This document shows, piece by piece, positions 35,717-43,800 of a stretch of DNA of 64,000 nucleotides. The position numbers were made by a program, and so were the translations under genes. The notes under the pieces are model-generated. The model was not told the DNA's origin and did not search any database. It was given only the letters and a program-made list of their open reading frames with translations. The stretch covers positions 1,601,739 to 1,665,738 of the forward strand of contig NZ_SJPU01000002.1 of the NCBI RefSeq assembly GCF_007860105.1, in the 5' to 3' direction. Every line of letters starts with the position of its first letter. Position 1 is the first letter of the stretch. The DNA is from Allorhodopirellula heiligendammensis. GTDB lineage: Bacteria; Planctomycetota; Planctomycetia; Pirellulales; Pirellulaceae.

Positions 35717-36940
35717 TCATGCCGCAGGCGGACCTACGCCTATGTCGAGCGATTGATTGGATTCGCCATCCGGTTCGATATTACCCTCATCGTCCTGGCC
35801 GTTCTGACCGACGCTGTAAATGATCCAGCCTTCATCCGTCGACTTCGATAGCAACGGTTCTCCACTGTAGGGATCGAGGATCGCATCGACCGGTAAGTCT
35901 AAATCGCTAAGATCAACCGGTGTTTGTTGGTCAGCACGCGACTGGATCGTGTTGAGTACTCGCACACAACGCTCTGTGGCGAGTGTGCGGGACATCGCAT
36001 CGCGAGCGTTCTCGAGCGAAGGGACAAGGAGCTCTGTCATGCCGGTGGCGGTCACCTGGGGTTGTGGTGATGATTCGAATGGCAGCGGCGCTCCGATAGC
36101 GATTTGTTCGCTCATGTATTCGATGTAGTTTTCCAATTGTGGTGTCAACGGAAAAATGGGGAGCGAGAATCCGCGAAAGCTATCGATCCCGTACGCACGC
36201 TCAGTTTCGAGCATATGCTTGAACTGATCGGTGATTGCTGACTGCCTGAGTTCGTGTTCGATCGCGGCATGGGGCTCCGGCTGCAGTGTTTGGGTTTGCA
36301 AGATACCGTTGAGCTCGTTGAGGATCTGGCTTCGACACGCGATATTGACTAGCCACGAGACCAGTAGCGGTGTATCCCCCTGCAACTGAATCAAACGCAG
36401 TTCTTCCAGGCAGACCGCAGTCGCTTCATCCGGTTTATCGATTGCTACGAGATACCGAGCACGGGCAATCTGAAACCGTGCGATGGCGCGAACATCCATG
36501 TCCAGCAACTGCTCCATCAGATCGTTGGGTGCTGAATCGTAGTTGAGCGGCCAGGCAAGTTGGGAGCAGCGAGATGCTTTGGCGATCGGGTCAGCAAGGT
36601 GGGGATGTGCGTCCAGAATGGTTTTGAGTTTTGTGGAATGGTCTGACGTCAATCCAGTCTGCCAAGAGAAGTCCTCGTCAAAAGCTATCGGGTACACTTC
36701 ATTGACGACCTGTCCAATCTCTTGGTTGATCGGTGTGAGATAGGTCGCGGCATTATCGTCGTCAGCGACCGGAGCGGGCCTGAGATCCGCGATCGACACC
36801 GGCTCGCCACGCTCTCGGACTGGTGCCAGCGCCGCTTCCACAGCAGCAAAAGACCGCCAGCAAAAGAACGCGGCAACGATGATCACGACCGCCGTTAAGC
36901 AGAGAAGGATTTTAAAAAAACGAACCAGCCGACGTTTCAT
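35717..36940 (-). CDS. Membrane-anchored protein of unknown function (407 aa)
   Basis: N-terminal signal anchor: MKRRLVRFFK then ILLCLTAVVIIVAAFFCWRS (about residues 11-30). The rest is probably periplasmic, mostly helical and without a motif I know. Recurrent segments include DDNAATYLTPINQEIGQVVN, a DMDVRAIARFQIARARYLVA stretch and a C-terminal DPYSGEPLLSKSTDEGWIIY-SVGQNG region; the latter resembles the end of pseudopilin-like planctomycete proteins, where a parsed value from a settings table is shown. That is a weak resemblance. It is convergent with the VWA gene (44 bp apart). Confidence 0.8.
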   Translation of the reverse strand: MKRRLVRFFKILLCLTAVVIIVAAFFCWRSFAAVEAALAPVRERGEPVSIADLRPAPVADDDNAATYLTPINQEIGQVVNEVYPIAFDEDFSWQTGLTSDHSTKLKTILDAHPHLADPIAKASRCSQLAWPLNYDSAPNDLMEQLLDMDVRAIARFQIARARYLVAIDKPDEATAVCLEELRLIQLQGDTPLLVSWLVNIACRSQILNELNGILQTQTLQPEPHAAIEHELRQSAITDQFKHMLETERAYGIDSFRGFSLPIFPLTPQLENYIEYMSEQIAIGAPLPFESSPQPQVTATGMTELLVPSLENARDAMSRTLATERCVRVLNTIQSRADQQTPVDLSDLDLPVDAILDPYSGEPLLSKSTDEGWIIYSVGQNGQDDEGNIEPDGESNQSLDIGVGPPAA

Positions 36941-37209
36941 TTGGAGAGCTCCGCTACGAGATACTCGGGATCGCCGAGTGAGTGCATGCCAATGAGCCCG
37001 GCAGTCATCGGATTTTGTTTGTCAATGGCATCAGCGAGTTCGCCACTTCCGTATTCCGCCCGGGTTCAACAACCCAGGCCTGATGCGCGACCGGGCGGGG
37101 CGAAATTACGGCGCGGTTTTTTCGAGAAATGCGAGAATACCAGTTTCTCAGTGCCGGAGGCCGACCCAGACAGACAATGGAGTCGGCCTTCAGCCTGACC
37201 GATCGGCTT

Positions 37210-38016
37210 CTACTTGGCGGTTTTCTTGAAAACATCCTGATCAAAAATTTCCGCGAAGAAAATCCGCATCGCCGCCCAAGAGCGACGGTCTGCGTCCGCG
37301 TTGTATGCGGCACCACGAGAGTTGTCATTTCCCGCCATGGGTTGCGTGAATGAATGCACAGCGTGGGAGTAGATGTTCATTTGCCAGTCCACCTCGGCCG
37401 CATCGAACTCGGCCACGCAAGCCTTGATATCGGCCTCGGGTACGAATGGATCATCTGCTCCGTGGCAGATGAGGATCTTGGCCGCGATGTTTTTGCCGTC
37501 GTCGGGGGAGGGGGAATCCAAGCCGCCGTGGAAGCTGACGACGCCATTGATTTCCGCTCCGCTGCGGGCCAGTTCGATGACGCCAGTGCCACCAAAGCAA
37601 TACCCGATCGCGGCAATTTGGTCTTTGTTGACACCGGTCTGTTTGCGCAGTTGGTCCAGGCCCAGATTGAGGCGACGGCGATACAGATCTCGGTCCTGCT
37701 TGTAGATCGTCGCGGTCTGGCCCGCTTCCTGGATGGTACCGGGTCGATCATCCTGGCCGTAGATATCCAACGCGAAGGCGACGTATCCCAGTTCGGCGAG
37801 CTGTTGGCACCGCCCTTTCTCATAAGCGGTAAGTCCCATCCACTGATGCACGACGAGCACGCCTGGCACGGTATGACCGGTGACAGCCGGATCCCACGCG
37901 ACGAATCCCTCGAGGGTCACGTCACCGTCTTGATACTCGACGGTCTTGGTGCGGACTTCAGCAATCGCGTGCTGGCAAACAAACAGGGGTGCGAGTATGA
38001 GAAACAGGAAACGCAT
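37210..38016 (-). CDS. Exported dienelactone hydrolase family protein (268 aa)
   Basis: Alpha/beta hydrolase of the DLH family, with a signal peptide (MRFLFLILAPLFVCQHAIA). The nucleophile Cys lies in IAAIGYCFGGTGVIELA (about residue 143). The acid Asp is in CHGADDPFVPE, and the His is in YSHAVHSFTQP. The N-terminal fold includes GFVAWDPAVTGHTVPGVLVV. Classical DLH opens dienelactones in aromatic degradation, but exported planctomycete versions act on unknown esters or lactones. The gene is monocistronic in appearance; the next minus-strand gene begins well downstream. Active-site residues are intact. Confidence 0.92.
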   Translation of the reverse strand: MRFLFLILAPLFVCQHAIAEVRTKTVEYQDGDVTLEGFVAWDPAVTGHTVPGVLVVHQWMGLTAYEKGRCQQLAELGYVAFALDIYGQDDRPGTIQEAGQTATIYKQDRDLYRRRLNLGLDQLRKQTGVNKDQIAAIGYCFGGTGVIELARSGAEINGVVSFHGGLDSPSPDDGKNIAAKILICHGADDPFVPEADIKACVAEFDAAEVDWQMNIYSHAVHSFTQPMAGNDNSRGAAYNADADRRSWAAMRIFFAEIFDQDVFKKTAK

Positions 38017-38154
38017 GGATAAAACTCCAGTTATTGTAAGCGTGGAACAGTGGTAGCGGCGAGAGTCGTCGTGCTCTCTGTAGAGCTGGCCGTTGAGGCG
38101 CTGCTGGGGAACGGCCCGTCGAAGCGAAGGGCGACACTCATAGGATACTCGATC

Positions 38155-40185
38155 CTATTCGGACTTCCGACCTTCTTCGCCCAAGCCAACCATTTCGAGC
38201 AGACGCAAGGCATTGGTGGTCGGCGAAACGCCTGCTCGCATGGTGTAGTCGAACGTCATTCGTTCATCGCCGTCGGCATCGGGAGTGATGGTCTCGCGAA
38301 AGTGAACCGTGTGAGCGATGCGTGCCAGCTCCGGTTCGTCGGCCAACTCAAGATCGTGAGTCGTGATGGCGCCAATCGCTCCGCTGTCGACGAGCATCCC
38401 TAATACACGGGTCACGGCGATCTGCCGCTCGCGGCTGTTGGTGCCTTGGAGGATCTCATCGAGCAAGAACAGGAGACGGGGTGAAAACGCGGTAGCGGAG
38501 TCTTCAGCCAATTCCGTGTTGGCGTGTAACTCGCGAGCATGTTCGACCACGGCAGCGAGTCGGTTGAGTTCGGCCATGTAGAACGACACGCCTTGGCTCA
38601 AATCGTCACTAACTCGAATACTGGTTGCCATTTCGAGCGGCGGCAGGCGCATTGACTGGCAGCACACCGGTCCGCCTGCCATCGCCAGCGAGACATTCAG
38701 TCCCACGCTGCGGAGCATCGTGCTCTTGCCCGACATATTGCTTCCCGTCACCAGGAGAAGCGTGCCCGACGGACCGATCGTGACGTCGTTTCGAACACGA
38801 ACTTCGTCACGCAGAAGTGGATGGCCGAGACGTTCGCAGGCCAACACGACGTTCTCGTTTGGATTGACTTGTTGTGCGGCATCCGTGCCTGATTGGATCC
38901 ACTCGGGCGATGCCCAGTTGGGATACTCGTCGGCGAGGGCAGCAAGCGAGAGTAGCGATTCAAGTTCTCCCAGTGCGACAAACCAGTCGTGAACTTGCGG
39001 GCTGTATTGTTCTTTCCACGCCTCCAGCCGGCGCAGCACCCGCACGTCCCACAGGGCAAATGCCTGTAGCGGTAGATAGATCAAGAACGTAGCGGCGGAA
39101 TGCTTGAGTGATCCCGCCTTGGCGACCACTGCGAGTCGCGTCATCGCGAGACTGGCGGATTCTCGTTTCGACGCAGAGCCTAGCAGCCTTTCGCGGATGC
39201 GCCCGACCGTGTCACCCGGCGCTGTGTTCTCAGGTGCAGCGGACGGGAGCAGCTCAGCGGAACGAAATAACTCCGCATAGTCTTCCACGCTGCGGCGAGA
39301 CTGAATCGCAATGGAGAAAATCTGAGCAACGGGCCCGAGCAGCAGCGATCCTATCGATAGATTGACCACCGCGATCGCGATTAACGCGACGAAGGAAAAC
39401 CGGGTGAGGTCTCGATCCTCGGTAAAGGTTGCATAGATCAACACGACGATGGCAGCAATCGCGAGTGCCGCAGTGAAATTCCCCCAGGGAATCAGCCACC
39501 GACGTGATGGCAGCCACATTGGACTGGCGGCCCACTTCACAAATGAATCGGGATCGCCCGTCGAGGTGCCGACTTCTCGGGCGAGCGTGTAGAACTGCAA
39601 TCGCTCCTGACGAGCCGGCGCAAGGGCCTGAACCGCATGATGCCGCTGCATTGCGGTGTCGGGGTCAGTCGGGCGAGTTAACCAGTTTGCGAGCGTTCGT
39701 TGGCCGGGGGTGGTTGCCGCCATGGAAACAAGTTGGAACAACGACGCATCGCCGATCAAGTCCAGGTCACCCGCTAACGCACCTTGGCGACTATCGAGCT
39801 GAATCGCGTCGGCGACGTTCCCGAGGGAATCATTTGCGAGTGCTTGCCAGTCGCGGTCGAGTCGACGAACTAAGCGACGCAGCGTCCGCGACCGACTTTG
39901 TAGAATCTCCATTTCATTTCGCACCGTCTCGTTGCGCACGACCGCGACCAGGAAGGCGACCAACGCGACGACAGCGACGGTGATCCAAAAAGGATGCCCG
40001 GTTGTGATCGCAAAGCCAAACCCGATGACGAGGAAAAAAAAGAGGCCAACTCGTATGCTACCCAGTCGCGAGTCTCGCGCGGTCAAGCTTTCCAGATCGC
40101 GGTCGATTATGGCGAGTTGGTCGACGTAGCGTGCATGCGCCTCGCTGCAGCCACCAGATTCTTCATGGGAAAGGAAATTCGACAT
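38155..40185 (-). CDS. Membrane-anchored MutS-family ATPase (676 aa)
   Basis: A MutS-like C-terminal ATPase without mismatch-recognition domains. Charged helices open the protein (about 1-45), then hydrophobic segments at about 48-83 (SIRVGLFFFLVIGFGFAITT onward) and about 225-290 (NFTAALAIAAIVVLIYATF and IAVVNLSIGSLLLGPV). The ATPase shows Walker A GSNMSGKSTMLRSVGLN, Walker B LFLLDEILQGTNSRERQIA and a switch His in ITTHDLELAD. The MSNFLS start at 40185 is 5 nt after the stop of the upstream gene and is favoured over far upstream in-frame starts that overlap it. Membrane-linked MutS paralogues exist in several phyla; their role is unknown and repair is not implied. Confidence 0.87.
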   Translation of the reverse strand: MSNFLSHEESGGCSEAHARYVDQLAIIDRDLESLTARDSRLGSIRVGLFFFLVIGFGFAITTGHPFWITVAVVALVAFLVAVVRNETVRNEMEILQSRSRTLRRLVRRLDRDWQALANDSLGNVADAIQLDSRQGALAGDLDLIGDASLFQLVSMAATTPGQRTLANWLTRPTDPDTAMQRHHAVQALAPARQERLQFYTLAREVGTSTGDPDSFVKWAASPMWLPSRRWLIPWGNFTAALAIAAIVVLIYATFTEDRDLTRFSFVALIAIAVVNLSIGSLLLGPVAQIFSIAIQSRRSVEDYAELFRSAELLPSAAPENTAPGDTVGRIRERLLGSASKRESASLAMTRLAVVAKAGSLKHSAATFLIYLPLQAFALWDVRVLRRLEAWKEQYSPQVHDWFVALGELESLLSLAALADEYPNWASPEWIQSGTDAAQQVNPNENVVLACERLGHPLLRDEVRVRNDVTIGPSGTLLLVTGSNMSGKSTMLRSVGLNVSLAMAGGPVCCQSMRLPPLEMATSIRVSDDLSQGVSFYMAELNRLAAVVEHARELHANTELAEDSATAFSPRLLFLLDEILQGTNSRERQIAVTRVLGMLVDSGAIGAITTHDLELADEPELARIAHTVHFRETITPDADGDERMTFDYTMRAGVSPTTNALRLLEMVGLGEEGRKSE

Positions 40186-40190
40186 CCGGT

Positions 40191-41684
40191 TCAGGCTGCG
40201 TCCATGTTTGCGGAAGTTCGGAGAGAGTTCGATCTTGGCCGGGCATCGATAACTTTCAATGCGATGCGGTCTTGCAGGTTGGGCCGAAAAATCGTCAACA
40301 GCAGCAGCGGTAGGAACCAGCCCATGTACATGCCACCACCGTAGCCGTGCCAGAATTGAGCGGCGATCATCAGGCCCGCCGAGCAGCTGATCAGAATGCC
40401 AAGATTTTTCTGCGCCGGCCAGATCGCGAAGAAGAAACTTAAGATGACATATGCCACGATCACTGGCAGACGCCACACTGGATTCCAGCCCAGTTCCCAG
40501 ATGCCACGTGGATCTTGGGTCGGGAAGAAGAGGCCGAACATGCGACGTAGATGCTCAAAGAAGGGCTCGGTACCGCCGAGGACCAGCAGCGCCATCAACA
40601 CACACAGCATTGATAAAACGCCGACGACGAATCGCCGGGCACCACGTTGCCAGTAAAAACTGAACCACAGTGGCAGCAGAAAGAGCGGGTAATAAACCAA
40701 TCCTGCGGCAGCACCCACAAAGAGTCCCGAAAAGAACGGCTTGCGATACAGGAGAATTGCCCAGAGGAGCAATGCGGACGGCACAAAGTGATCAATGCGA
40801 CCGGTCATTTGGGACGTGTAAGGCATCAGGAGGTACAGCGTCGCGCAGCCAGCGCCAGCGCGGAGGTTGCCGAAGTGGCGGTTTCCAATTAGCAGGATGC
40901 CGATCAGGATCGCTGACTGGCTGATGATAGCGATGATTTTCGCGATGGCGGCTCGGTGTCGTTGCGGGGGCGAAAGTTCGTCGAGTGTCGGCGGTTCGGC
41001 ACCTGCGATGGCTTCGCTGACCGGGCGCACCGGAATGGTCGGCAGCATATTCATCAAGGCATAACCCGGTCCCAGTTCAGGGCCTTGCTCGCGCTGGATC
41101 TCTGGCGTGCTGGCGACGACATTCGCCATCATGAAAATAAACAGTGAGACGCCGAGAAAATTCAATCCGCCCGTTGTGAGATTGGGATCCAAGAGCGGAC
41201 GCCTGACCATCAGCGGATCGAGCAGCATGCGAATCAATAACGCCATCTCGATAACAAACAACCAGATAAACCCGCCACGTCGTAGTGACACAGCGGAGTC
41301 ATAGGCGGCCGCTTGAGCTTCGGTTCGCGGTGCCTCCTCGATCATGTCATCGAGCATTTCAGCGAGTTCCAATTCGCTTACCGCTCGGCGGGCATCGTCT
41401 GCCGACGTGGGGCTGGAGTCGTCCGCGACATTCTTTGCGGGTTGCTCCGCTCTCTCTTGTTGGGCAATCGCTTGAACGAGCTCGCGGTCCAATCGGGTTT
41501 GCCGGCGGTAGCCCTCGTTGACCATCAGCAGTCCCGGAGCGAGCAAAATCAGCAGGGCGATGTCGAGGTTGCGAATGCTCCAGAATCGCCGGAATACGAA
41601 GAACAGTCCAATCGTCAAGAACGACGACATGTAGACCCACGTGGTGGGGTCGGGACGGCGGTAGTAAACGAGAAATTCGCTCAT
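40191..41684 (-). CDS. Polytopic membrane protein, possibly GT-C (GT87-like) (497 aa)
   Basis: About ten hydrophobic segments: for example VYMSSFLTIGLFFVF (about 17-31), LDIALLILLAPGLLMV, FIWLFVIEMALLIRMLL, FLGVSLFIFMMANVVA, AIIAIISQSAILIGILLIG-type, and ALLLWAILLYRKPFFSGLFV. A hydrophilic, acidic loop lies at about 65-115. The C-terminal pattern (one segment with YRKPFF, then YYPLFLLPLWFSFYWQRGAR) is like GT87/DUF2029 mannosyltransferase-type proteins, but the N-terminal part is unlike them, so the enzyme role is only a suggestion. It directly precedes the MutS-like gene (5 nt), so the two are co-transcribed. Confidence 0.8.
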   Translation of the reverse strand: MSEFLVYYRRPDPTTWVYMSSFLTIGLFFVFRRFWSIRNLDIALLILLAPGLLMVNEGYRRQTRLDRELVQAIAQQERAEQPAKNVADDSSPTSADDARRAVSELELAEMLDDMIEEAPRTEAQAAAYDSAVSLRRGGFIWLFVIEMALLIRMLLDPLMVRRPLLDPNLTTGGLNFLGVSLFIFMMANVVASTPEIQREQGPELGPGYALMNMLPTIPVRPVSEAIAGAEPPTLDELSPPQRHRAAIAKIIAIISQSAILIGILLIGNRHFGNLRAGAGCATLYLLMPYTSQMTGRIDHFVPSALLLWAILLYRKPFFSGLFVGAAAGLVYYPLFLLPLWFSFYWQRGARRFVVGVLSMLCVLMALLVLGGTEPFFEHLRRMFGLFFPTQDPRGIWELGWNPVWRLPVIVAYVILSFFFAIWPAQKNLGILISCSAGLMIAAQFWHGYGGGMYMGWFLPLLLLTIFRPNLQDRIALKVIDARPRSNSLRTSANMDAA

Positions 41685-41822
41685 CGCAATGGAACCCGAC
41701 CGGACTGCTCAAAGTAGTGACGGTCCGGTGGAAATAACGCCCGGCGGAGAGAGTGCAGAATTGCTCTAGGATAAACGTAGCGACGGGCTGACGATATCCC
41801 TCGTGATCGGCAACACGGCGGC

Positions 41823-42515
41823 TTAGTTCTCGTGCACCGATTCGCCACGCAATATTTTCTGGGAGTCCAGCCCGAGTTTTTCAAAGGCGCCAAGCACGTC
41901 GGGGAACGGAGTTTGAATCGCCCGCACACGGTCGGGTGTGACGTTGATGACCGTGCCACTCCAGGGATCGGGCGAACCCGGCAGGTACAGCGTGACCAGT
42001 TCATCATGCGTCGGGGTTTCGCCAATCTTCCGCTCTGAGTTCTCTCGGTCGGGAGCATTCGAAACACCTGAAATGGAACGCTCGACTTCGAAGGCTAATC
42101 GGGTATATCCCTCCAGTTGCACGCACACGGGTTTCAGCCGGTTTTTGGCTATCTCACCACCAATGTTGCCGCTGAGTTGCTCTTTGAAAATGGCGTAACG
42201 GGGGAACATCATCAACAGGTATTTTTCGACCCACGTCGTGAACCGACGCGCGATCGAGCGGCTGGCCAGCATCCCAGCCAGAAAACACAGTAGGACAATG
42301 ATCAGTACCACAATCACAATCACCAGGGCATAGCCGGTGGTCCCCTGAATCCCAAGCCAGTCTCGCAGGATGGGATGGATTTGCATCGCGATGGCGACCA
42401 CCACCTGGGCAACTTGACCCAACAGCACGCATAAGACGACCAAGGGAAGTAGGAAGAAAATCCCCCCAATGGCAGTCGCACGGAGAAATGAGAAGTGACG
42501 ATTGACGTGATTCAT
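41823..42515 (-). CDS. DUF502 membrane protein (230 aa)
   Basis: Two N-terminal membrane segments: TAIGGIFFLLPLVVLCVLLG, and YALVIVIVVLIIVLLCFLAG (about 50-72). The conserved DUF502 soluble domain follows, with WVEKYLLMMFPRYAIFKEQL, GYTRLAFEV, VTLYLPGSPDPWSGTVINVT and PFPDVLGAFEKLGLDSQKIL. The MNHVNRHF start at 42515 matches the family's short basic N-terminus; ATGs at 42524 and 42560 are also in frame. DUF502 is widespread and of unknown function. Here the central loop holds an extra charged stretch (about 140-165). Confidence 0.88.
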   Translation of the reverse strand: MNHVNRHFSFLRATAIGGIFFLLPLVVLCVLLGQVAQVVVAIAMQIHPILRDWLGIQGTTGYALVIVIVVLIIVLLCFLAGMLASRSIARRFTTWVEKYLLMMFPRYAIFKEQLSGNIGGEIAKNRLKPVCVQLEGYTRLAFEVERSISGVSNAPDRENSERKIGETPTHDELVTLYLPGSPDPWSGTVINVTPDRVRAIQTPFPDVLGAFEKLGLDSQKILRGESVHEN

Positions 42516-42584
42516 GGCGGTCATCAACGAAACACAGGATTGCCATCGTAGCGGGACCACTCGTTGGTCTGCGCCGAAACATTG

Positions 42585-42614
42585 TAGCCCGGACCGCTCC
42601 GCAGGTTCGGGCTA
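42585..42614. repeat. Hairpin TAGCCCG...CGGGCTA in divergent intergenic region
   Basis: A 7-bp perfect stem (42585-42591 with 42608-42614) around a GC-rich loop, between divergent genes. It is not a terminator for either. Probably a REP-like intergenic palindrome. Confidence 0.45.
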
Positions 42615-42801
42615 TCGTATCTTCATTCGCATCGGGCGGAGCTGTCGGTGGACAATGCACATGCCGGTATACCCCATTGTGGCCAATTGGGGCGAGTTCA
42701 GTCGTGGAGTGTCTGCATTTTTTTGGCTCTGATCTATCGGGCTGACACTCCGATTGGTTAGGCATTCAAGATCGACGTTCGTCGTTCAGGTCCTCAAAAA
42801 A

Positions 42802-43800
42802 ATGCTCGATCAAAAGGACACTCCCTTGGATCGCTCCCACCACGATACTTCACGTTCGGAACCCGTCAGTGCCGCGCACGTCAGTCCGCGTCTGGACTGC
42901 CCGCAACCGATTGCCTCGGCGAGTCGCCCGGGCATCAGCACGGCGACGACGGAGGCCACGACGCTCTATCGCCCTGAGACGCTCGTATATATGGCCGCCA
43001 TCATGGCCATGATGGTACCGGTGTTGACCCTTATCGACGCGGGTGTGGCGGCATTCTTTGCAACTTCACCGCTGCCTCGTGATCTGGACTCAGCGCTCGA
43101 ACTGTCATTGATATTCTCGCATGGCACGGGGGTATTTCTCGTGCTGATGACCATCATGCTGTTCGCCCCGCGGATGCGTTGGCAAGTACCGCGACTGGCC
43201 ACACTTGCCCTGGGCGGCGGTGCAGTGGCAACAATTACGAAGTGGTTTGTGCTTCGCCCCCGCCCGAATAGTTTGGATTTGGCATACTTCGGTAGCGATT
43301 CGGCCTGGCTGTGGGCGTTTGACTGGGACCTCAGCGAAATTGCTGCGTTCGACGCGAGCACGCGTGCGTTCCCCAGTGCCAACGTCGTGACGGCCACCGC
43401 GTTGACGATTGGTTTGTGGATCATGCTACCGCGTGGACGGGTGCTTTTTGCGACCATCTGGATCGGTGTGCTATTGGAACGCCTGCATGCCGGGGCACAC
43501 TTTCTCAGCGACGCCTGCGGCGGCATCGCAATTGGCTTGTTGTGGTCGTTCGTCTGTTACCATCCCAAATTGATGGGAACGCTATTCGATCGCATGGCCC
43601 CTGAACCTCGTCGACGGCGGCGATCGAGCGACTCCATTTCACTCCCCAGCGGGGCGGGCGATCGTAAGCTTGCCGCAGCTACGGCTACGTCCACAACATC
43701 AGCAAGTCGCTCCCCCTCCGATGATCACCCAGGGTTTAGCAAGCAAGACACTGCCGGGCGTGAGCAAACTCAAACTCATTTTGACGAACGGGCCGCCTGA
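42802..43800 (+). CDS. PAP2-superfamily membrane protein with altered motif II (332 aa)
   Basis: Membrane phosphatase-type protein with about five or six membrane segments. PAP2 motif I is KWFVLRPRP (K-x6-RP), present in TKWFVLRPRPNSLD. Motif III is RLHAGAHFLSD (R-x5-H-x3-D), present. Motif II, normally PSGH, reads AFPSANVVTATALTI, so the conserved His is Asn. In PAP2 enzymes the motif III His is the nucleophile and the motif II His assists, so activity may be low or changed. The C-terminus is a Ser/Arg-rich cytoplasmic tail. The ATG at 42802 is preferred over an upstream TTG at 42754. Its stop overlaps the start of the mechanosensitive-channel gene by one base. Confidence 0.88.
   Translation: MLDQKDTPLDRSHHDTSRSEPVSAAHVSPRLDCPQPIASASRPGISTATTEATTLYRPETLVYMAAIMAMMVPVLTLIDAGVAAFFATSPLPRDLDSALELSLIFSHGTGVFLVLMTIMLFAPRMRWQVPRLATLALGGGAVATITKWFVLRPRPNSLDLAYFGSDSAWLWAFDWDLSEIAAFDASTRAFPSANVVTATALTIGLWIMLPRGRVLFATIWIGVLLERLHAGAHFLSDACGGIAIGLLWSFVCYHPKLMGTLFDRMAPEPRRRRRSSDSISLPSGAGDRKLAAATATSTTSASRSPSDDHPGFSKQDTAGREQTQTHFDERAA

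Noticed and set aside
40186-40476. 97-residue N-terminal extension of the MutS-like protein
   Set aside because: It overlaps the coding end of the membrane protein gene in another frame. The MSNF start 5 nt after that gene's stop is more natural.
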